Below are positions 33,265 to 41,085 of a DNA stretch of 64,000 nucleotides, one piece after another (position 1 is the first letter of the stretch; each line of letters begins with the position of its first letter). Position numbers and translations under genes: made by a program. The notes beneath the pieces are model-generated. The model was not told the origin of the DNA. It made no database searches and worked only from the letters and a program-made list of their open reading frames with translations. The DNA comes from Novosphingobium huizhouense (lineage in GTDB: Bacteria; Pseudomonadota; Alphaproteobacteria; Sphingomonadales; Sphingomonadaceae): positions 620,001 to 684,000 of the forward strand of contig NZ_JAILXZ010000001.1 in assembly GCF_020179475.1 (NCBI RefSeq), in the 5' to 3' direction.

Positions 33265-34410
33265 ATGTCTGATCTGTTCAAGTTCGTTGTCGCCGGGGAC
33301 ACCGTGCAATGGTTCGAAGCCGAGGACGAAGGCTTCGAGCTCAAGCCGCTTCACCTCAACCAGACCATCGCGTTCGACGCGCTGACCAACGACGTCACCG
33401 TCCGCTCGACCTTCAAGGACTTCGTTCGCGTCGACGTGTTCCACCAGACGGCGGACCTGACCGACGATGCCTCGCTCTACGGTGAGCCCGACGTCAGCTT
33501 CCAGACGCTCGACGGCCAGCCGATCACCGGCGGCGGCAAGGGCGGCCACGAGCCGGGCGAGCAGCATGGCGGCAAGCACGATCTCGACAACGACGGCAGC
33601 GACGACGACCACGTCGCCGGCACCAGCGGTCGCGACGCGTTCCACGGCGGCTTCGGCGACGACCACCTCGACGGCGGCGACGGCGACGACAAGCTCGCCG
33701 GCGATGCCGGAGACGACGACCTGATCGGCGGCGCCGGCAACGATTCGCTGAGCGGCGGCACCGGCTTCGACATCGAGCACGGCGGCGCCGGCAACGACAA
33801 GATCAGCGGCGGCGACGACGGTGACCAGCTCTACGGCGACGACGGCGCCGACAAGATCGCCGGCGGCAACGGCGACGATGTCGCGCACGGCGGCACCGGC
33901 AACGACAAGATCGGCGGCGATGCGGGCAACGACACGCTGTCGGGCGACGATGGCAACGATGCGGTCGCGGGCGGCAACGGCAACGACGATCTCGACGGTG
34001 GCAGCGGCAACGACGTGCTCAAGGGCGGCGCCGGCGACGACATCCTCGACGGCGGCAGCGGCTTCGACCGGCTCGCCGGCGGCGATGGCGCGGACCACTT
34101 CGTGTTCGGCGATGGCGACTTCGCCGGCCTTTCGGCCAAGACCGCGGATCGCATCATCGATTTCAGCCATGCCCAGGGCGACCTGATCGACCTCGCGGCG
34201 GTCGATGCCAATACCCTCGTCGACGGCGACCAGGCCTTCAGCTTCATCGGCACCGCCGCCTTCGGCGACGTGGCCGGCGAGCTGCGGATCGAGGCTGCGC
34301 GCGGCGGCGTGCTGATCCAGGGCGACACCAACGGCGATGGCGTCGCCGACTTCGCCATCCGCCTCGATGGCAAGGGCATCATGCCGGTCGAAACCGACTT
34401 CGTGCTCTGA
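33265..34410 (+). CDS. RTX calcium-binding repeat protein
   Basis: 381 residues. After a non-repetitive N-terminus (1-95) come about a dozen GGxGxDxLx-type nonapeptides (roughly 110-285, for example GGAGNDSLSGG), which fold into a calcium-filled beta-roll, then a conserved C-terminal block (DHFVFGDGDFAGLSAKTADRIIDFSHAQGDLIDLAAVD) typical of M10/serralysin-like RTX ends. Expected to leave the cell through a type I secretion system by a C-terminal signal; no transporter genes are nearby. ATG 33265 with AAGGAGG upstream. Enzymatic role not evident. Confidence 0.88.
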   Translation: MSDLFKFVVAGDTVQWFEAEDEGFELKPLHLNQTIAFDALTNDVTVRSTFKDFVRVDVFHQTADLTDDASLYGEPDVSFQTLDGQPITGGGKGGHEPGEQHGGKHDLDNDGSDDDHVAGTSGRDAFHGGFGDDHLDGGDGDDKLAGDAGDDDLIGGAGNDSLSGGTGFDIEHGGAGNDKISGGDDGDQLYGDDGADKIAGGNGDDVAHGGTGNDKIGGDAGNDTLSGDDGNDAVAGGNGNDDLDGGSGNDVLKGGAGDDILDGGSGFDRLAGGDGADHFVFGDGDFAGLSAKTADRIIDFSHAQGDLIDLAAVDANTLVDGDQAFSFIGTAAFGDVAGELRIEAARGGVLIQGDTNGDGVADFAIRLDGKGIMPVETDFVL

Positions 34411-34454
34411 CAAGCGCGACGACCCCGGCCGGGCAGGCCGGACCGCATTCCCGC

Positions 34455-34490
34455 AAGGGCGGTCGTTCCAGGTGAACGGCCGCCCTTTGC
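34455..34490 (+). terminator. Terminator after RTX gene
   Basis: AAGGGCGG-C-G... pairs with GGCCGCCCTTT across a short loop (arms 34455-34469 and 34474-34488), with a short T-run. Confidence 0.65.
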
Positions 34491-34603
34491 ATTTGCCCGC
34501 AGCTCCGCGGACAGCCCCTTCTCCGGGGACCGACCGCTCCGCATCGGACGCGCGCGCGTGATGGCCGTTCGCCTTGGCGGTTCGGGCTGATGATTTGGGA
34601 AAA

Positions 34604-34677
34604 TGGATGCCCCGCGAGGATTCGAACCTCGATAGACGGAATCAGAATCCGTAGTCTTACCTTTAGACGACGGGGCA
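34604..34677 (-). tRNA. tRNA-Gln (CUG)
   Basis: On the complement: acceptor stem TGCCCCG/CGGGGCA, anticodon stem-loop ACGGA-TTCTGAT-TCCGT with anticodon CTG, T-loop GGTTCGAATCC, encoded CCA (34604-34606). 74 nt with CCA. Confidence 0.95.
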
Positions 34678-34749
34678 ATGGGAGGCCGCCTCTAGGCGGC
34701 GGAAAACCGTGCGTCAAGCCCCATGCGACAGATGCCGTGCGACGGTTTG

Positions 34750-34771
34750 AAAGTCGCACGTGCGACTTTTT
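34750..34771 (+). terminator. Palindrome with T-run
   Basis: AAAGTCGCAC and its complement form a perfect 20-bp palindrome followed by TT. It may end transcription on either strand near the chromosome-prophage transition. Confidence 0.45.
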
Positions 34772-34883
34772 GATTCGCGGCAGGGCCGGAGCCTGCGTGC
34801 GACCGCAGGTTTTCCCGGGTTTGCCCACCGATGGATGCGCAACGTCCCTTGCCCTTCCGTTCCTTGTCTGTTCTCATTGCGCA

Positions 34884-35216
34884 ATGGCAAAGAGCGAAGC
34901 GGTGACGCCCACCTGGGTGATGAGTCTGGGAGCGATGCTGGCGGCCGATGTGAAGGTCCGCGCGATGTGCACCGAGTGCAGCGCGTATCGCGACATCGAC
35001 CTGTACGCGCTCGCGGCGAAGGTGGGCGGCGCCTATAGTCTGCTGAACCGGCGATGCCGATGCCGCCTGACCGATGGCTGCACCGGGTGGAACCGGTTCT
35101 ACTACCTCAACGGCCGGTACTGGCCGATGTGGAACGACGCTGGAATGTGGCGGTGGCTCAAGCTTGATGAGGGAGAGGCCCGCTCTCGTCGATCAGGACA
35201 GCGAGGCGGAGCGTAA
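34884..35216 (+). CDS. Hypothetical cysteine-rich protein, 110 aa
   Basis: ATG 34884. Cysteines in CTEC (residues 33-36) and later RRCRCRL and DGC suggest a zinc-binding fold; the central NRFYYLNGRYWPMWNDAGMW is aromatic-rich. Not recognised, but similar small proteins seem usual near sphingomonad tRNA/prophage borders. Its 3' end overlaps an opposing 58-residue gene. May be host or prophage. Confidence 0.6.
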   Translation: MAKSEAVTPTWVMSLGAMLAADVKVRAMCTECSAYRDIDLYALAAKVGGAYSLLNRRCRCRLTDGCTGWNRFYYLNGRYWPMWNDAGMWRWLKLDEGEARSRRSGQRGGA

Positions 35217-35334
35217 TGGCATCCAGTTCCTCTCGGCCGCTGGCCACCGACTGCCAGTAGATCAGCGCCGATTTCAGATGGGCCAACGCCTGTTCCAGAT
35301 GAGCGGCAGCGTGCTGAAGCTGGTTATCGGGCAT
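35158..35334 (-). CDS. Small helical protein, 58 aa
   Basis: On the complement, ATG 35334 with GAGGA nine bases upstream encodes a coherent amphipathic helical protein (LQHAAAHLEQALAHLKSAL, then EELDAITLRLAVLIDESG). Ends at TGA 35158-35160, antisense to the last 58 bases of the neighbouring gene. Function unknown; codon use supports a real gene. Confidence 0.5.
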   Translation of the reverse strand: MPDNQLQHAAAHLEQALAHLKSALIYWQSVASGREELDAITLRLAVLIDESGPLPHQA

Positions 35335-35383
35335 GGGGCAATTCCTCGTTGGCGGTTAGGCGTAGCATGATAAGCAGACCCCT

Positions 35384-35737
35384 ATGAGCCAATTTCTTGC
35401 CCTGGTTGCCGGCGCGGCCCTTTGCGCGACGCCTTCGGTCCATGACGGCGACACGATCCGGTGTGGAGCCGAGCGTATTCGCATCGCCAACATCGATGCG
35501 CCCGAGCTGCCCGACAGCCCGAAGTGCCAGGACTACAGGCGAAGCTATGCCTGGTGCGACTTCGCGAAGGGTTATGCGGCGCGTGAGGCGCTGCAGCGAT
35601 TGCTGGCCAGCGGACCGGCGCGCATCGAGCGCATGGGCCAGGACAGGTACGGGCGAACGCTGGCGCGGGTGACGGTGAGCGGGAAGGACGCGGGAGCGGT
35701 GCTGGTGCAGCAGGGACTGGCGCGATGGTGGCAGTAA
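35384..35737 (+). CDS. Staphylococcal-type nuclease (SNase), secreted
   Basis: 117 residues. A short signal-like N-terminus (MSQFLALVAGAALCATPS) precedes an SNase OB-fold: VHDGDTIRCG, the catalytic-type ANIDAPELPD with Asp and Glu, and DRYGRTLARVTVSGKDAG. Expected to cut DNA or RNA in the periplasm or outside. Compact for the family. It lies near the left prophage border, a common place for lysogenic-conversion genes, so prophage ownership is plausible. Confidence 0.88.
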   Translation: MSQFLALVAGAALCATPSVHDGDTIRCGAERIRIANIDAPELPDSPKCQDYRRSYAWCDFAKGYAAREALQRLLASGPARIERMGQDRYGRTLARVTVSGKDAGAVLVQQGLARWWQ

Positions 35738-35770
35738 GGGCGGCGGCGCCCTAAGACGCCGCCGTAACCG

Positions 35771-36166
35771 TCAGATCAACGGACGCTGCCAGCTGGCGCG
35801 ATCGTCGTCGAGCACGGCGCGCAGGCGGGCCGCGCTGCGGGCCGTAGCATCGCAGCACTGGGACGTGCCGCGGCGATCTTCGAACCTGATCCGCTCGGCG
35901 CTCATGGCCTCGGCCGCCATGACGAACGACAGCTCAAGCCAGTCCATGTGATCGCGCAGGTTCGCCTTTGGGCGAAGGCCGCGCATTTCGCGCAGGCGCT
36001 TCGCGCCAGCACCCAGCAAGTTGCGGTTGATCGCCTCGGTGCACACCATGTAGCCCCGACCGGCGACACCGTGTTCATGAAGCGTGTCGGTATATCCGCG
36101 CCGCACCTTCTTGGACTGGGCCCGCAATTCTGCCGCATTTGCAGCATGGTTCGTCTTGGCACTCAT
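35771..36166 (-). CDS. Phage hypothetical protein, 131 aa
   Basis: ATG 36166 on the complement. Conserved-looking features are KVRRGYTDTLHEHGVAGRGY, the MVCTEAINRNLLG block and LRDHMDWLELSFVMAAEAMSAERI, suggesting a compact helical nucleic-acid-related phage protein. I do not recognise the family. Convergent with the SNase gene and upstream of a hairpin-rich gap. Confidence 0.6.
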   Translation of the reverse strand: MSAKTNHAANAAELRAQSKKVRRGYTDTLHEHGVAGRGYMVCTEAINRNLLGAGAKRLREMRGLRPKANLRDHMDWLELSFVMAAEAMSAERIRFEDRRGTSQCCDATARSAARLRAVLDDDRASWQRPLI

Positions 36167-36630
36167 ACGGAAAGGTCTCCATACGAGGGCCGGCGGGCTT
36201 GACCGGTGCAGGAGATTCCCCCACACCTTCAGCACTACCAATCGATCGCAAGGCCCGCCGGCCTTCGGTTGAACAAGCGCCGGTGATCCCCTGGCCGGGA
36301 TTGCCGGCGTTTTTGTCGCCGGCTGCAGCGCATCGAGCTTGCAGGTACACAAGAGAACCTACCCACTCGACGCCACCATAGTGGCTGAAGAAGTTTCAGA
36401 CACAAGTGGGGGAGTGCCCTTTGAGCGATTCCGTTCGTCGCATGAGTGATTCACAATACCGCAGCTACACGCATTGTGCAGCGCAGCGAATCTCGCAATT
36501 TCGCCGGATCAAGCGCCTCTAACGGCCCGCAAAATTAATTTTACACTGTCGATGCGCACTGTGCAAAACAGCGTCGAGCGTGGCGGTCGTCCAAGTCCGC
36601 CTCGATCCGCATCTAGCCCAACACCGATCT
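36167..36630. other. Intergenic region left of prophage integrase
   Basis: 464 bp without a supported gene. It contains a long inverted repeat (36187-36263) and AT-rich stretches around 36530. Being immediately downstream of the integrase gene it is the natural place for the left attachment site, but without the right end this cannot be shown. Confidence 0.4.
36187..36263. repeat. Inverted repeat with 13-14 bp arms
   Basis: GGCCGGCGGGCTT (36188-36200) and AAGGCCCGCCGGCC (36250-36263) are near-perfect inverted copies about 50 bp apart. Could be a terminator, a cruciform or part of an attachment site. Confidence 0.45.
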
Positions 36631-37839
36631 TTAGCGCGCGTCTCGCTTTGCTTCTCGCGCTGCGCGGGCGCGCAGGGCGGTGGCCATGGCGGCGCAGGCG
36701 GCGCGGGTGTTGGCGGGCATGTAGTGATCGAGCACGCTGGCGGTGCCGATGACGGCGTGGCCGCTGATGGTGACGATTGCGGCGGTTTCCACGCCGAGGT
36801 CGCGGAACATGCTCATGCCCGAGCGGCGCAGGTCGCGGAAGCGCTTGCCCTCCAGGCCGGCTTCGTCAAGCACCTTGCGCAGCCGGCGCTGGAACAGCCA
36901 TTCGGGATAGGGCCGGCCGGGCTGTTCATCGTCGTAGAGCAGGTGCTGCGCATCGTGTTGCGACGACCTGGCAAAGGCTGCCTCGATCCGTTCGTGCAAC
37001 CACGGCGGCATCGGGCAATCGACCCAGGCGCGCGTTTTCATCTGCTGCAGGCGGAAGCCGCGGACATCGCCGCGCGCATTCGCCAGCACGGCGGCATCGG
37101 TGGGTGCGGCGTTGTCGTACACGCGCCAGTTGAGGCGGGTGAGCGCGAGCAGGTCGGCTTCGCGTTGAAAACTCCAGAGGCCCAGCTCAAGCCCCAGCGC
37201 GAGGCTGTGCCAACCCTTCCCCGCCGCAATCGCCACGGCATCCGCGACTTCGCTTTCGAGCAGGAGGACCGAGCGTTTGGGCGTCGCGGGGATCTTCACG
37301 CCCTTGGTGGCATTGTCCTCGATGATCCCTTCACCGATCGCCCAGTTCAGCAGCAGGCGCAGGATGCGTAGCGTGCTGGCGCAGCGGAACAGGCTGCCAT
37401 CGTTGGCGAGCAGGCCCTTCTTCAGATCGGCCACCATGGCCTTGTCTATCGAGCGGACGGGCAGATTTCCCTCTTCGGCCCAGTATTCGAGCTGGCGCAG
37501 GCGGACGTTGTATTCGGCCTGTGTCTTGTCGCCCAACCCCTGCCATTCGGTGCTGGCGCGGTAGGCGGCGACAAGATCGGCGAAGCGCCACTTGCGCGGC
37601 AGGCGCGCCATGCTCCGAGCTGCCGCCTTGCCGGTGCGCCATTCGGCAACCTTGTCGTTCAGGGCCATCGCAGCGGTCATAGCAGCGCGAGTGCCGGCGG
37701 CGTCGCGCGCGTTGCGGCGGGTTCCGAGCATGTGGTTCTGGAAACCGGCCTTGCGCAGCGACGGGCTCGGCTTCCAGTGCGCGACTTCGGTTCCGTCGGC
37801 GCGCTTCTGCCAGTGCAGGAAGGGAATTTGCCTGGTCAC
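36631..37839 (-). CDS. int: Prophage tyrosine integrase
   Basis: 402 residues. N-terminal and core-binding domains to about residue 180, then a catalytic domain with Arg226 in SFQREADLLAL, box II RDLRRSGMSM (Arg335 in place of the usual His, Arg338), SGH with His361 and nucleophile Tyr373 in VLDHY. Such phage integrases with a modified first box II position are common in alphaproteobacteria. GTG 37839 overlaps the stop of the upstream 67-residue gene (GTGA), suggesting integrase and excision factor are made together. Confidence 0.93.
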   Translation of the reverse strand: MTRQIPFLHWQKRADGTEVAHWKPSPSLRKAGFQNHMLGTRRNARDAAGTRAAMTAAMALNDKVAEWRTGKAAARSMARLPRKWRFADLVAAYRASTEWQGLGDKTQAEYNVRLRQLEYWAEEGNLPVRSIDKAMVADLKKGLLANDGSLFRCASTLRILRLLLNWAIGEGIIEDNATKGVKIPATPKRSVLLLESEVADAVAIAAGKGWHSLALGLELGLWSFQREADLLALTRLNWRVYDNAAPTDAAVLANARGDVRGFRLQQMKTRAWVDCPMPPWLHERIEAAFARSSQHDAQHLLYDDEQPGRPYPEWLFQRRLRKVLDEAGLEGKRFRDLRRSGMSMFRDLGVETAAIVTISGHAVIGTASVLDHYMPANTRAACAAMATALRARAAREAKRDAR

Positions 37840-38039
37840 CGGCCGCGCCCCTGGTCCGCCGCGAGGGCCTGAAGGACTTCATCGGCCACGCCCGATGGAC
37901 AGGCCATGGCGCCGGAGTAGATGCGTTCGGCAGTGCGGTGCGAGAGGCTGTGCCGGTGCCCGAAGGCGCGCGGCCCGCCGAGACGTTCGACATAGGCGCG
38001 CAAGGCTGGGCGAGTGAGGACGGCAGGGGAATCGGACAT
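37836..38039 (-). CDS. Small DNA-binding protein, possible excisionase
   Basis: 67 residues from ATG 38039. TRPALRAYVERLGGPRAFG followed by SHRTAERIYSGAMACP looks like a helix-turn-helix of the Cro/YdaS type. Directly upstream of and overlapping the integrase start, the usual position of an excisionase or directionality factor. Function inferred from context. Confidence 0.6.
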   Translation of the reverse strand: MSDSPAVLTRPALRAYVERLGGPRAFGHRHSLSHRTAERIYSGAMACPSGVADEVLQALAADQGRGR

Positions 38040-38101
38040 GGAATCGGCCTTTTCTTGCCGGGGCGGACGCAGCCGAAGCTGCGCCCGGGTGCTGGCGTTG
38101 G

Positions 38102-38440
38102 TCAAGCGGAGGGAAAATCCCAGTGCGGCTGTGACACCGCCCTGGTTTCATAGGGCGTGAGACGGAAGGCCGTGCCGTTGCGCAAGCGGTAGTACACGCC
38201 GCCGTTGGGCTGGACCGATCCGAGAACCACGCCGCTGCGCTGGTTGGCAGACACGAAGGCTTTCGCCTTCTCCGTCAAAGGCAGCGCGCCGCCCAAGGCC
38301 GGACAATAGGCGGCATCGTGGATTTCAGGCTCGTCCAGCTGACCGCAGGCAACGCACCGCGGGAAGCGGGGGTCCTCCTTTCCCGAGGCGACGAACCGTG
38401 CATGCATCCGGCCCTGAAAGCGAACGCGCCATTCCATCAC
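38102..38440 (-). CDS. Phage hypothetical protein, 112 aa
   Basis: Starts GTG 38440 or ATG 38437, overlapping the stop of the upstream gene. A CVACGQLDEPEIHDAAYC segment (four-residue Cys spacing plus His/Cys) could bind zinc. C-terminal half is beta-rich (GVVLGSVQPNGGVYYRLRNG). Not recognised. Member of the leftward early run. Confidence 0.6.
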   Translation of the reverse strand: MMEWRVRFQGRMHARFVASGKEDPRFPRCVACGQLDEPEIHDAAYCPALGGALPLTEKAKAFVSANQRSGVVLGSVQPNGGVYYRLRNGTAFRLTPYETRAVSQPHWDFPSA

Positions 38441-38700
38441 GCCGCCTCGTGCTCGATCGGGGAAACATCGAACTCAGACGCGAACGGGAACGGTTCACGG
38501 CTCCACCGGCGGATGTGCTGGCCGCAGGCGCTGAATTGCACGTAGATGCGTTCGTGCACGGTGCGCAGCTCTCCGATGGCAGCAAGGACCGCGCGGCGCT
38601 GGTTGGGAGAAATTCGCCGTTCGTTGGCGGCAAGGAACTCCTCCAGCTGGTTGGCGATTTTCGCGGGGACGGTGCCAGGGGCGTTGTCAGCAACGGCCAT
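38437..38700 (-). CDS. Phage hypothetical protein, 87 aa
   Basis: ATG 38700 overlaps the stop of the DUF2312 gene (ATGA). Mostly helical, with LEEFLAANERRISPNQRRAVLAAIGELRTVHERIYVQF in the middle. Likely an early regulatory or nucleic-acid-associated phage protein; no known domain is seen. Confidence 0.6.
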   Translation of the reverse strand: MAVADNAPGTVPAKIANQLEEFLAANERRISPNQRRAVLAAIGELRTVHERIYVQFSACGQHIRRWSREPFPFASEFDVSPIEHEAA

Positions 38701-38936
38701 CAGTCGATCCCCAAGGCGTTCTTGTAGGTTTCCAGCACCGCTTCCATTTCGCGGCGATCGTCGGGCTTCATCTTCCGCAGCTTGACGATCTGGCAAAGAA
38801 TGGTCGGGTCGTAGCCGACAGCCTTGGCCTCGTTGTAGACATCGCGGATGTCGTCCCCGATCCCCTTCTTCTCGTCCTCGAGCCGTTCGATCCGTTCGAT
38901 CAGCAGGCGCAGGCGGTCGTCGGCACTTTCGGCCAT
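38700..38936 (-). CDS. DUF2312/GapR-like protein
   Basis: 78 residues matching the DUF2312 (UPF0335) family: RLLIERIERLEDEKKGIGDDIRDVY coiled-coil, AKAVGYDPTILCQIVKLRKMKPDDR and the C-terminal EAVLETYKNALG. Chromosomal GapR of Caulobacter forms tetramers that clamp overtwisted AT-rich DNA ahead of forks. A prophage copy may act on phage DNA topology or interfere with the host protein; that is an inference. Full length for the family. Confidence 0.88.
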   Translation of the reverse strand: MAESADDRLRLLIERIERLEDEKKGIGDDIRDVYNEAKAVGYDPTILCQIVKLRKMKPDDRREMEAVLETYKNALGID

Positions 38937-38947
38937 GGTCTTTCCTT

Positions 38948-39112
38948 TCAGGTAGTGGGAGCTTGAGAGCTTGGCCGCGCGTGTGCTGCGAGCTGGCGCA
39001 GGGCGGCGATGTGTTCGCGGGTTTCCGGGCGCAGGGTGCAGCCGGTGAGGTCCAGCAGGGCGTCGAGCAGCTTGAGCAGCTGGCGCAGCGCGCGGCGCTC
39101 TGCCGGGGTCAC
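38948..39112 (-). CDS. Small helical phage protein, 54 aa
   Basis: GTG 39112 overlaps the previous stop by four bases (GTGA). RRALRQLLKLLDALLDLTGCTLRPETREHIAALRQLA is a helical hairpin. Too short to classify. Part of a chain of translationally coupled small genes. Confidence 0.5.
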   Translation of the reverse strand: MTPAERRALRQLLKLLDALLDLTGCTLRPETREHIAALRQLAAHARPSSQAPTT

Positions 39113-39288
39113 AGCAGGCTGCCCTGCGCTGGCGCGGCGGCGGCCTGCGCAGCGAGCGGTACGCCGGACGTGGCGCGAGTGTGGCAGGATCGGCAGCGCC
39201 ATGGGCCGGCGGGGCCGGTTGCGCTGAAGGTGGGCCAGGGCGCCGGACAATCGGCGCAGGTGGCGGGCTTCCAGTGCGGCGCGATCAC
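39109..39288 (-). CDS. Small zinc-finger-like phage protein, 59 aa
   Basis: GTG 39288 overlaps the upstream stop (GTGA). CADC and CRSC pairs 21 residues apart (PATCADCPAPW and WRCRSCHTR) suggest one zinc site. Alternative TTG start at 39312 is less likely since the overlap start gives tight coupling. Confidence 0.55.
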   Translation of the reverse strand: MIAPHWKPATCADCPAPWPTFSATGPAGPWRCRSCHTRATSGVPLAAQAAAAPAQGSLL

Positions 39289-39725
39289 GCCGGGATGGCC
39301 AGGTGGCGGCAACCGATGTCCGAGCGGATGCCACAGAAGAAGCAGGGGACGACGGCTTGACCCGCCGCCGGCACGGATGGTTCGCCCATCGGTGGCGCGG
39401 CTCCATCGCGTGTGATGGTGGCGCGGCTGGGTTCCTGCGCGCGCGCGGCCTTGACCGGATCACGCAGCCGCCAGTGCAGCTCTTCCACCGTGCCGGCGGT
39501 TCGCTTGCCCGTGGCGCAGATGGTGACGACGCGGTTGCAATTGCCGCGCTGGACCTCGATCCGGCCTTCGGCCTGCAGCCGGTCAAGCATCCGTGCGGCC
39601 GTCGCAGTGGAGCTTGCGCCTATTGCCCCGCAGATTTCATCGTTCTTGGGACATGGCGCGTGTGCTTCGGCTGCATGGACGAGCAGCGCAAAGACGCGAT
39701 CGACCGCTGTGGCAGCAGAGATCAT
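39285..39725 (-). CDS. Winged-helix phage protein, 146 aa
   Basis: ATG 39725. NDEICGAIGASSTATAARMLDRLQAEGRIEVQRG reads as a winged helix-turn-helix of MarR-like shape, followed by a linker and a C-terminal CFFCGIRSDIGCRH cysteine cluster. Probably an early transcription regulator of the phage. Overlaps both neighbours by four bases. Confidence 0.65.
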   Translation of the reverse strand: MISAATAVDRVFALLVHAAEAHAPCPKNDEICGAIGASSTATAARMLDRLQAEGRIEVQRGNCNRVVTICATGKRTAGTVEELHWRLRDPVKAARAQEPSRATITRDGAAPPMGEPSVPAAGQAVVPCFFCGIRSDIGCRHLAIPA

Positions 39726-39985
39726 GCCGGCAGGCCGCCGAAATCGACGCGGAACTTGTAGATGGCAGCGCGGAGTTGGTCGATTTCGTCGCGCGCTTCG
39801 CATCCGGCCTGGGCGCGTTCCAGCAACAGTGCAGTATCGAGCGCAGCGGCGAGCTCGATCACCATGTTCTCATCGTCGAAGGCGAAGCCGTCGCCGCAGG
39901 GGCCATCGACCGTGTGGCGCAGCAGATCGGCTGCAGCGGCGGCGCAGACCTGCGCGGCCTGGGTGGTGGTGAGCTGGGCAGCCAT
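39722..39985 (-). CDS. Phage hypothetical protein, 87 aa
   Basis: ATG 39985 overlaps the upstream stop (ATGA). Alanine-rich helical N-terminus (TTTQAAQVCAAAAADLLRHTV) and an IDQLRAAIYKFRVDFGGL end. No recognised domain. Confidence 0.55.
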   Translation of the reverse strand: MAAQLTTTQAAQVCAAAAADLLRHTVDGPCGDGFAFDDENMVIELAAALDTALLLERAQAGCEARDEIDQLRAAIYKFRVDFGGLPA

Positions 39986-40329
39986 CACAGCGGCTCCGTC
40001 ATGGCGGCGAAGTCGGCGTCCTCTTCGGCCTGGATGCGATCCATGGCGGCAAGGATCATCGCGCCCGCGCGTTCGAGGTTGGACAGGGCGTGCTGGCGCC
40101 CCTTGCCGGTGCGCCCGGCGAACTGGATGTCCTCCAGCGCGGCGACGAGGTAGGCGCGCGCATGTTCCGGCAGGACGTGGAGCGGCAGCTTCAGGTCCTT
40201 GTCCGGCGCGTGGCCGTGGCGGGCAACCTGGTCCATGCGGCGCGCCATCACGCGGGCCATGGCGGTTTCGGGGCGCCACGGGAGCGCAGGCGCGGGCGCC
40301 GCAGCGATGCGGTCGTGGTGAAACGTCAT
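39985..40329 (-). CDS. Phage hypothetical protein, 114 aa
   Basis: ATG 40329 with GGAAG nine bases upstream; ATG 40356 is an alternative. Contains ARVMARRMDQVARHGHAPDKDL and EHARAYLVAALEDIQF, then an acidic C-terminus. Helical. Unknown function; coupled to its downstream neighbour. Confidence 0.6.
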   Translation of the reverse strand: MTFHHDRIAAAPAPALPWRPETAMARVMARRMDQVARHGHAPDKDLKLPLHVLPEHARAYLVAALEDIQFAGRTGKGRQHALSNLERAGAMILAAMDRIQAEEDADFAAMTEPL

Positions 40330-40334
40330 CGGTT

Positions 40335-40487
40335 TCAGCTTCCGGTCGATAGCCATTGCCAGAGCCAGGTGAGGCCGGCGGAGGCGAAGGCGGCGCTGCA
40401 CATGATGGCCGCCAAAGTGAGCGGGCCGCAGCCGCGGGGCGGATCGGGGCGAAGCTCCAGCGGACGCAGGCGCGTTTCGCGGATCAC
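40335..40487 (-). CDS. Small membrane protein, 50 aa
   Basis: GTG 40487 overlaps the upstream stop. A charged Pro-rich first half then one membrane helix (LTLAAIMCSAAFASAGLTWLW). Unknown. It and the next small membrane protein could be superinfection-exclusion or accessory membrane factors; that is speculative. Confidence 0.45.
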   Translation of the reverse strand: MIRETRLRPLELRPDPPRGCGPLTLAAIMCSAAFASAGLTWLWQWLSTGS

Positions 40488-40597
40488 AGGACGCCCGCCA
40501 TGCAGAGGCCGAACGCCACGCGATCGAGGAAGTGCGCCGCGACGACGATCCCGAAGGCGATGGCCCCGGCCCGCAAGGCGACGGCGGGGAGCGTCAT
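40484..40597 (-). CDS. Small membrane protein, 37 aa
   Basis: ATG 40597 overlaps the upstream stop (ATGA) and its own stop overlaps the next gene (GTGA). One membrane helix (ALRAGAIAFGIVVAAHFL). Coupling on both sides argues for translation despite the small size. Confidence 0.45.
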   Translation of the reverse strand: MTLPAVALRAGAIAFGIVVAAHFLDRVAFGLCMAGVL

Positions 40598-41049
40598 GCG
40601 CGCCGACGCCCGAGCTGACCCAGCAGCACCGCGCGCGACGCCATAGCATCGCGCGTGGCGGCGCTGGCCGTTTCCGGCACCAGCGCGCCGGGGTAAGCAG
40701 CTGCGCCGCCAGGCGGTGTCCAGCCATCGAGCCAGTCATCGAACCGCATGGCGTCCCAGCGTGAACGCTTGCCGATCGAGAGGGCGCCGGACTGAACGAT
40801 ACCGGCATGGATGCGCGGCGTCTTGGGTAGCGGCATGCCGGACTGTTCCGCCAGCTTGCGCAAGGTGCCGATCAGCACCTTCTGGCTGACGTGCGCCAGA
40901 CCGACGAGGCGCGCGACCGCGTTGATATCGTATTCGCGCGTCGCCGGCACGAACGGGCGCGAGTGGCGGAGCCGCGGCAGATCAGGCGCGTCGGGGGGCG
41001 GGGGCGCGGTGCGCGCCTTCCCGGGGAAGGCCAAGAGTTGAGCAGGCAT
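40594..41049 (-). CDS. First gene of leftward early operon, 151 aa
   Basis: ATG 41049, AGGAGGAAACC upstream. NAVARLVGLAHVSQKVLIGTLRKLAEQSGMPLPKTPRI resembles a helix-turn-helix, followed by SRWDAMRFDDWLDGW as found in excisionase/AlpA-type or phage regulators with a C-terminal tail. It is the first gene downstream of the paired operators at 41086-41140, and so the most directly repressed. Function unknown. Confidence 0.65.
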   Translation of the reverse strand: MPAQLLAFPGKARTAPPPPDAPDLPRLRHSRPFVPATREYDINAVARLVGLAHVSQKVLIGTLRKLAEQSGMPLPKTPRIHAGIVQSGALSIGKRSRWDAMRFDDWLDGWTPPGGAAAYPGALVPETASAATRDAMASRAVLLGQLGRRRA

Positions 41050-41085
41050 GGTTTCCTCCTGTGGACGAACTGTTCACGGGAGGTT

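Noticed and set aside
34604..34677. tRNA-Gln as the prophage attachment site
   Set aside because: The prophage lies on the 5' side of this tRNA, while integrases normally use the 3' half; no duplicated tRNA fragment is seen in the window.
36474..36492. GTGCAGCGCAGC word resembling the phasin operator
   Set aside because: Dyad symmetry is poor and it lies in prophage-border DNA with no PHA gene nearby.
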